64,000 bases of DNA from Candidatus Dormiibacterota bacterium. GTDB taxonomy: Bacteria; Chloroflexota; Dormibacteria; Aeolococcales; Aeolococcaceae. Every line of letters starts with the position of its first letter. Position 1 is the stretch's first letter. Of the stretch, positions 61,419 through 64,000 are shown piece after piece. The notes beneath the pieces were generated by a model. That model was not told where the DNA came from. It saw nothing but the letters and a program-made list of their open reading frames with translations, and did no database searches. The translations under genes were made by a program, and so were the position numbers. The stretch spans positions 204,015 through 268,014 of the forward strand of contig JAFARE010000001.1 in the NCBI GenBank assembly GCA_019245575.1. Reading direction: 5' to 3'.

Positions 61419-61847
61419 ATGGCGAAGAAGACGCGCAAGCAGAAGCAGCGCGCTGCCGCGCGTCGCGGCGCGCCCCAGACGCCCGTGCGCGGACCCGCGC
61501 AGGAGCCGCGCATCGGCGACGCGGCGTGGCCGCCGGACGCGTCGACCGAGACGGTGGGCGCCGTGGCCCAGGCGATTCCGCGCGACGCTCCCCTGGACGC
61601 GCCGCGGCGCCGGGTCGAGCGGCTCTCGCCCGCCGCGCCGGCGCCGCCGGGTCGCGCGCCGCGCCAGTCACGTGTGCCGGCGAACGCTGCGGCTATATTC
61701 CAGCCGCTCGAGTCGGAGGACGCGGCAATTCCATTCGACCGCGTGCCCTACGTCCCCGCAGACCTGCGCCGCGTCGCGGTGATGGCCGTCTGCATGGTCG
61801 TGCTCATCGTCATCGCGGCGGTCATCGTCAGCCACGTGGTGAGCTGA
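61419..61847 (+). CDS. Small hypothetical membrane protein: basic N-terminus, Pro-rich linker, C-terminal TM
   Basis: MAKKTRKQKQRAAARR... C-terminal VAVMAVCMVVLIVIAAVIVSHVVS. Confidence 0.65.
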   Translation: MAKKTRKQKQRAAARRGAPQTPVRGPAQEPRIGDAAWPPDASTETVGAVAQAIPRDAPLDAPRRRVERLSPAAPAPPGRAPRQSRVPANAAAIFQPLESEDAAIPFDRVPYVPADLRRVAVMAVCMVVLIVIAAVIVSHVVS

Positions 61848-61852
61848 GCCGC

Positions 61853-63028
61853 GTGCGCGTCATCCTCTACACAGGGAAGGGCGGGGTGGGCAAGACCACT
61901 GTCGCCGCGGCGACGGCGGTGCGCTGTGCGCGGCTGGGATATCGCACGCTGGTCATCAGCACGGACGCGGCCCACAGCCTCGGTGACAGCCTCGACCGCG
62001 AGGTCGGCGAGCACCCCACGGAGATGGCACCGAACCTGTGGGCTCAGGAAGTCAACGCGCTGCACGAGCTGGAGGAGCACTGGGAGCGCATCCACGCGTA
62101 CCTCACCGCGCTGTTCACGTCGCAGGAAGGCGTCGACGACATCGTCGCCGAGGAGCTCGCCTCGCCGCCCGGCATGGAGGAGGTGGCGAGCCTCATGCAG
62201 ATCAAGCACCACAAGAGCGATGGGCGCTTCGACGTGCTCATCGTCGACTGCGCGCCCACGGGTGAGACGCTTCAGCTGCTCGCGTTTCCCGATGTGGCGC
62301 GCTGGTACCTCAACAAGATCTTTCCCATCCAGCGCACCATCGCCAAGGTGGCGCGCCCCGTGGTGCAACCGTTCACCAAGATCCCGCTGCCAGGCGACGA
62401 GATCTTCGGCCACGTCAAGGACCTGCTGCTCGACCTGGAGGGGATGAAGAAGATCCTGGGCGACCCCAAGGTGTGCTCCGTGCGGATCGTGCTCAACCTC
62501 GAGAAGATGGTGGTGAAGGAAGCTCAGCGCGCCTTCACGTACCTCAGCCTCTACGACTACCTGACCGACATGGTGGTGGTCAACCGCATGCTTCCGCCGG
62601 AGGTGACGGACGACTACTTCGATGCCTGGCGGCGCGCGCAGCAGCGCTATTCCGAGGTGGTGGACCAGGCCTTCTCGCCGATCCCGATCATGCGCACCAA
62701 GCTGTTCGACCACGAGATCGTCGGCCTCGACCGGCTGACCGAGATGGCCGAGTCCATCTACGGCGATGAGGATCCCGCGCAGATCTACTATCGCGCCGTG
62801 CCGCAGAAGCTGCAGAAGGTCGGCGACCGTTACGTGCTGCGCCTGCAGCTGCCCTTCGTGGGCAAGGAGGACGTGGACATCACGCACCGGGAGGGCGAGC
62901 TGTACATCACGGTTGGGCCGTACAAGCGGGAGATCTCGCTGCCCCGCGTGCTCAACGGCAAGAAGGTGACGCGCGGCAAGCTGGAGGAGGGCATGCTCTC
63001 GGTGACGTTCGCGGACGCGCGCGCATGA
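61853..63028 (+). CDS. ArsA/GET3-family ATPase with C-terminal HSP20-like domain
   Basis: ILYTGKGGVGKTTVAAATAVRCA, STDAAHSLGDSLD, IVDCAPTGETLQLLAFPD, C-terminal LQLPFVGKEDVDITHREGELYITVGPYKREISLP. Confidence 0.93.
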   Translation: MRVILYTGKGGVGKTTVAAATAVRCARLGYRTLVISTDAAHSLGDSLDREVGEHPTEMAPNLWAQEVNALHELEEHWERIHAYLTALFTSQEGVDDIVAEELASPPGMEEVASLMQIKHHKSDGRFDVLIVDCAPTGETLQLLAFPDVARWYLNKIFPIQRTIAKVARPVVQPFTKIPLPGDEIFGHVKDLLLDLEGMKKILGDPKVCSVRIVLNLEKMVVKEAQRAFTYLSLYDYLTDMVVVNRMLPPEVTDDYFDAWRRAQQRYSEVVDQAFSPIPIMRTKLFDHEIVGLDRLTEMAESIYGDEDPAQIYYRAVPQKLQKVGDRYVLRLQLPFVGKEDVDITHREGELYITVGPYKREISLPRVLNGKKVTRGKLEEGMLSVTFADARA

Positions 63029-63276
63029 CGGAGGCATTCCACATGAACCCGGCGCGCGTGATGGAGGAGGCCTCGCACCTGCTGGGCACGTCGTTGAGCG
63101 ACGTCGTGCCGCCGCAGGCACAGACGCACCTGCTCAACGCGCAGCGGGAGCTGCTCCTCGCGCTCGCCGTCACCATCGAGCACCACACGTCGCGCGCATC
63201 GGGGCAGGGCCGTCGCCGCGGCAGCACCGGGGCCAAGAGCACAACCAAGCGGCCACGCAAGGTCGAGCTCGACTGA
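63025..63276 (+). CDS. Small hypothetical protein with basic C-terminal tail
   Basis: ATGA overlap with ArsA gene; complete ORF. Confidence 0.6.
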   Translation: MTEAFHMNPARVMEEASHLLGTSLSDVVPPQAQTHLLNAQRELLLALAVTIEHHTSRASGQGRRRGSTGAKSTTKRPRKVELD

Positions 63277-63295
63277 CGCTGCGCCCAACACCGCG

Positions 63296-64000
63296 GTGAG
63301 CGGACCCGGCGCCTACCTCAGCGTCATCCTCTACACCCTGCCCGGCGCTGTCGTGGGACTCGTCATCCACGAGCTGGCGCACGCGGCGCTCTCGCTGCGC
63401 GCGGGAGACATCTCGCCGCGGCGCGACGGACGCATGACGCTGGATCCCCGCCGCCACCTCGATCCCTTCGGCGTGCTCGCCCTCGTCGTCGCCGGCTTCG
63501 GCTGGGGCCGGCCGGTGCACCTCGACCCGGCGCTGCTCCGCTCGCGCGGTCAGCGCGCAGCGGTCGCGGCGGCTGGGCCGCTGGCGCACCTCGCTGTCGC
63601 CGCGGTGTTCGCCGTGGCGGCGCGCGTGGCGCAGCTCGCGTCCGGGATCGACGTCGGCGGCTTCGTCATGCAGGCGCAGACGAGCGCGCCGGCGATCCTC
63701 CTCGGCGTGCTGCTCCAGGGGTTCTTCATCAATGTCGCGCTCTTCGTGTTCAACGCGCTGCCGCTGCCCGGGCTCGACGGGTTCGCCGTGCTGCGCAGCC
63801 TCCTGTTCACGCGCATGCCGCGCGTGTTCCAGCTCCTGGAGATCAACCGCTTCGTCGTCTACGCGCTCGTGGTGATCGTCGCGGTGGCGGTTCCGGAGGC
63901 GACCGGCGGCGCTGTCAATCCCTTCGCCGCGATGACGGTGGGCGCGGCGACGCTGCTCTTCTCGCACGCGGTGGAGCCGGGGGTCAGCCCGATCTTCCCG
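63296..64000 (+). CDS. Site-2 protease (M50) family protein, truncated by window end
   Basis: GTG start read directly from sequence; VIHELAHAA (HExxH) and FNALPLPGLDG (NxxPxxxxDG); no stop before the window edge, so it is absent from the ORF track. Confidence 0.88.
   Translation, partial: MSGPGAYLSVILYTLPGAVVGLVIHELAHAALSLRAGDISPRRDGRMTLDPRRHLDPFGVLALVVAGFGWGRPVHLDPALLRSRGQRAAVAAAGPLAHLAVAAVFAVAARVAQLASGIDVGGFVMQAQTSAPAILLGVLLQGFFINVALFVFNALPLPGLDGFAVLRSLLFTRMPRVFQLLEINRFVVYALVVIVAVAVPEATGGAVNPFAAMTVGAATLLFSHAVEPGVSPIFP

Overview
High-GC bacterial chromosomal segment, densely packed and mostly core metabolism. No rRNA, convincing tRNA, CRISPR array, prophage or intact IS element was recognised. 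Left to right: the GlgE alpha-glucan/trehalose cluster (glgE 3' end, treS, maltokinase, glgB); a DksA/TraR-like protein and a YihY/BrkB membrane protein; a nine-gene minus-strand purine operon (purB-C-S-Q-L-F-M-N-H); a GDPD phosphodiesterase; an ECF sigma factor with a 772-aa membrane partner; a biotin-enzyme operon (5S-like carboxyltransferase fused to BCCP, biotin carboxylase, methyltransferase-like protein); purE, purD, guaA, guaB3; an acyltransferase/SDR pair; glutamate dehydrogenase; an H1-like Lys/Arg repeat protein; threonine aldolase; a GGDEF protein; infA; metH; thiolase; PuuD-like hydrolase; tldE/tldD; a NarL-type two-component system; hom-thrC-thrB-lysC; ychF; a LipM-like ligase; an ArsA ATPase; and a truncated M50 protease. 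The gene content would fit a Dormibacterota-, Chloroflexota- or Actinomycetota-like lineage, but this is inference. Most notable observations: (1) the 5S-like carboxyltransferase has lost all four predicted metal ligands while its biotin-attachment motif and partner biotin carboxylase are kept; (2) an ECF sigma factor is coupled to a non-ZAS, beta-propeller/Ig-like membrane protein; (3) three intergenic inverted-repeat elements, one with mutually exclusive stems; (4) a recurrent -10 box about 6-8 nt before the start codon suggests leaderless mRNAs; (5) the SDR paired with the acyltransferase lacks the catalytic Tyr/Lys.
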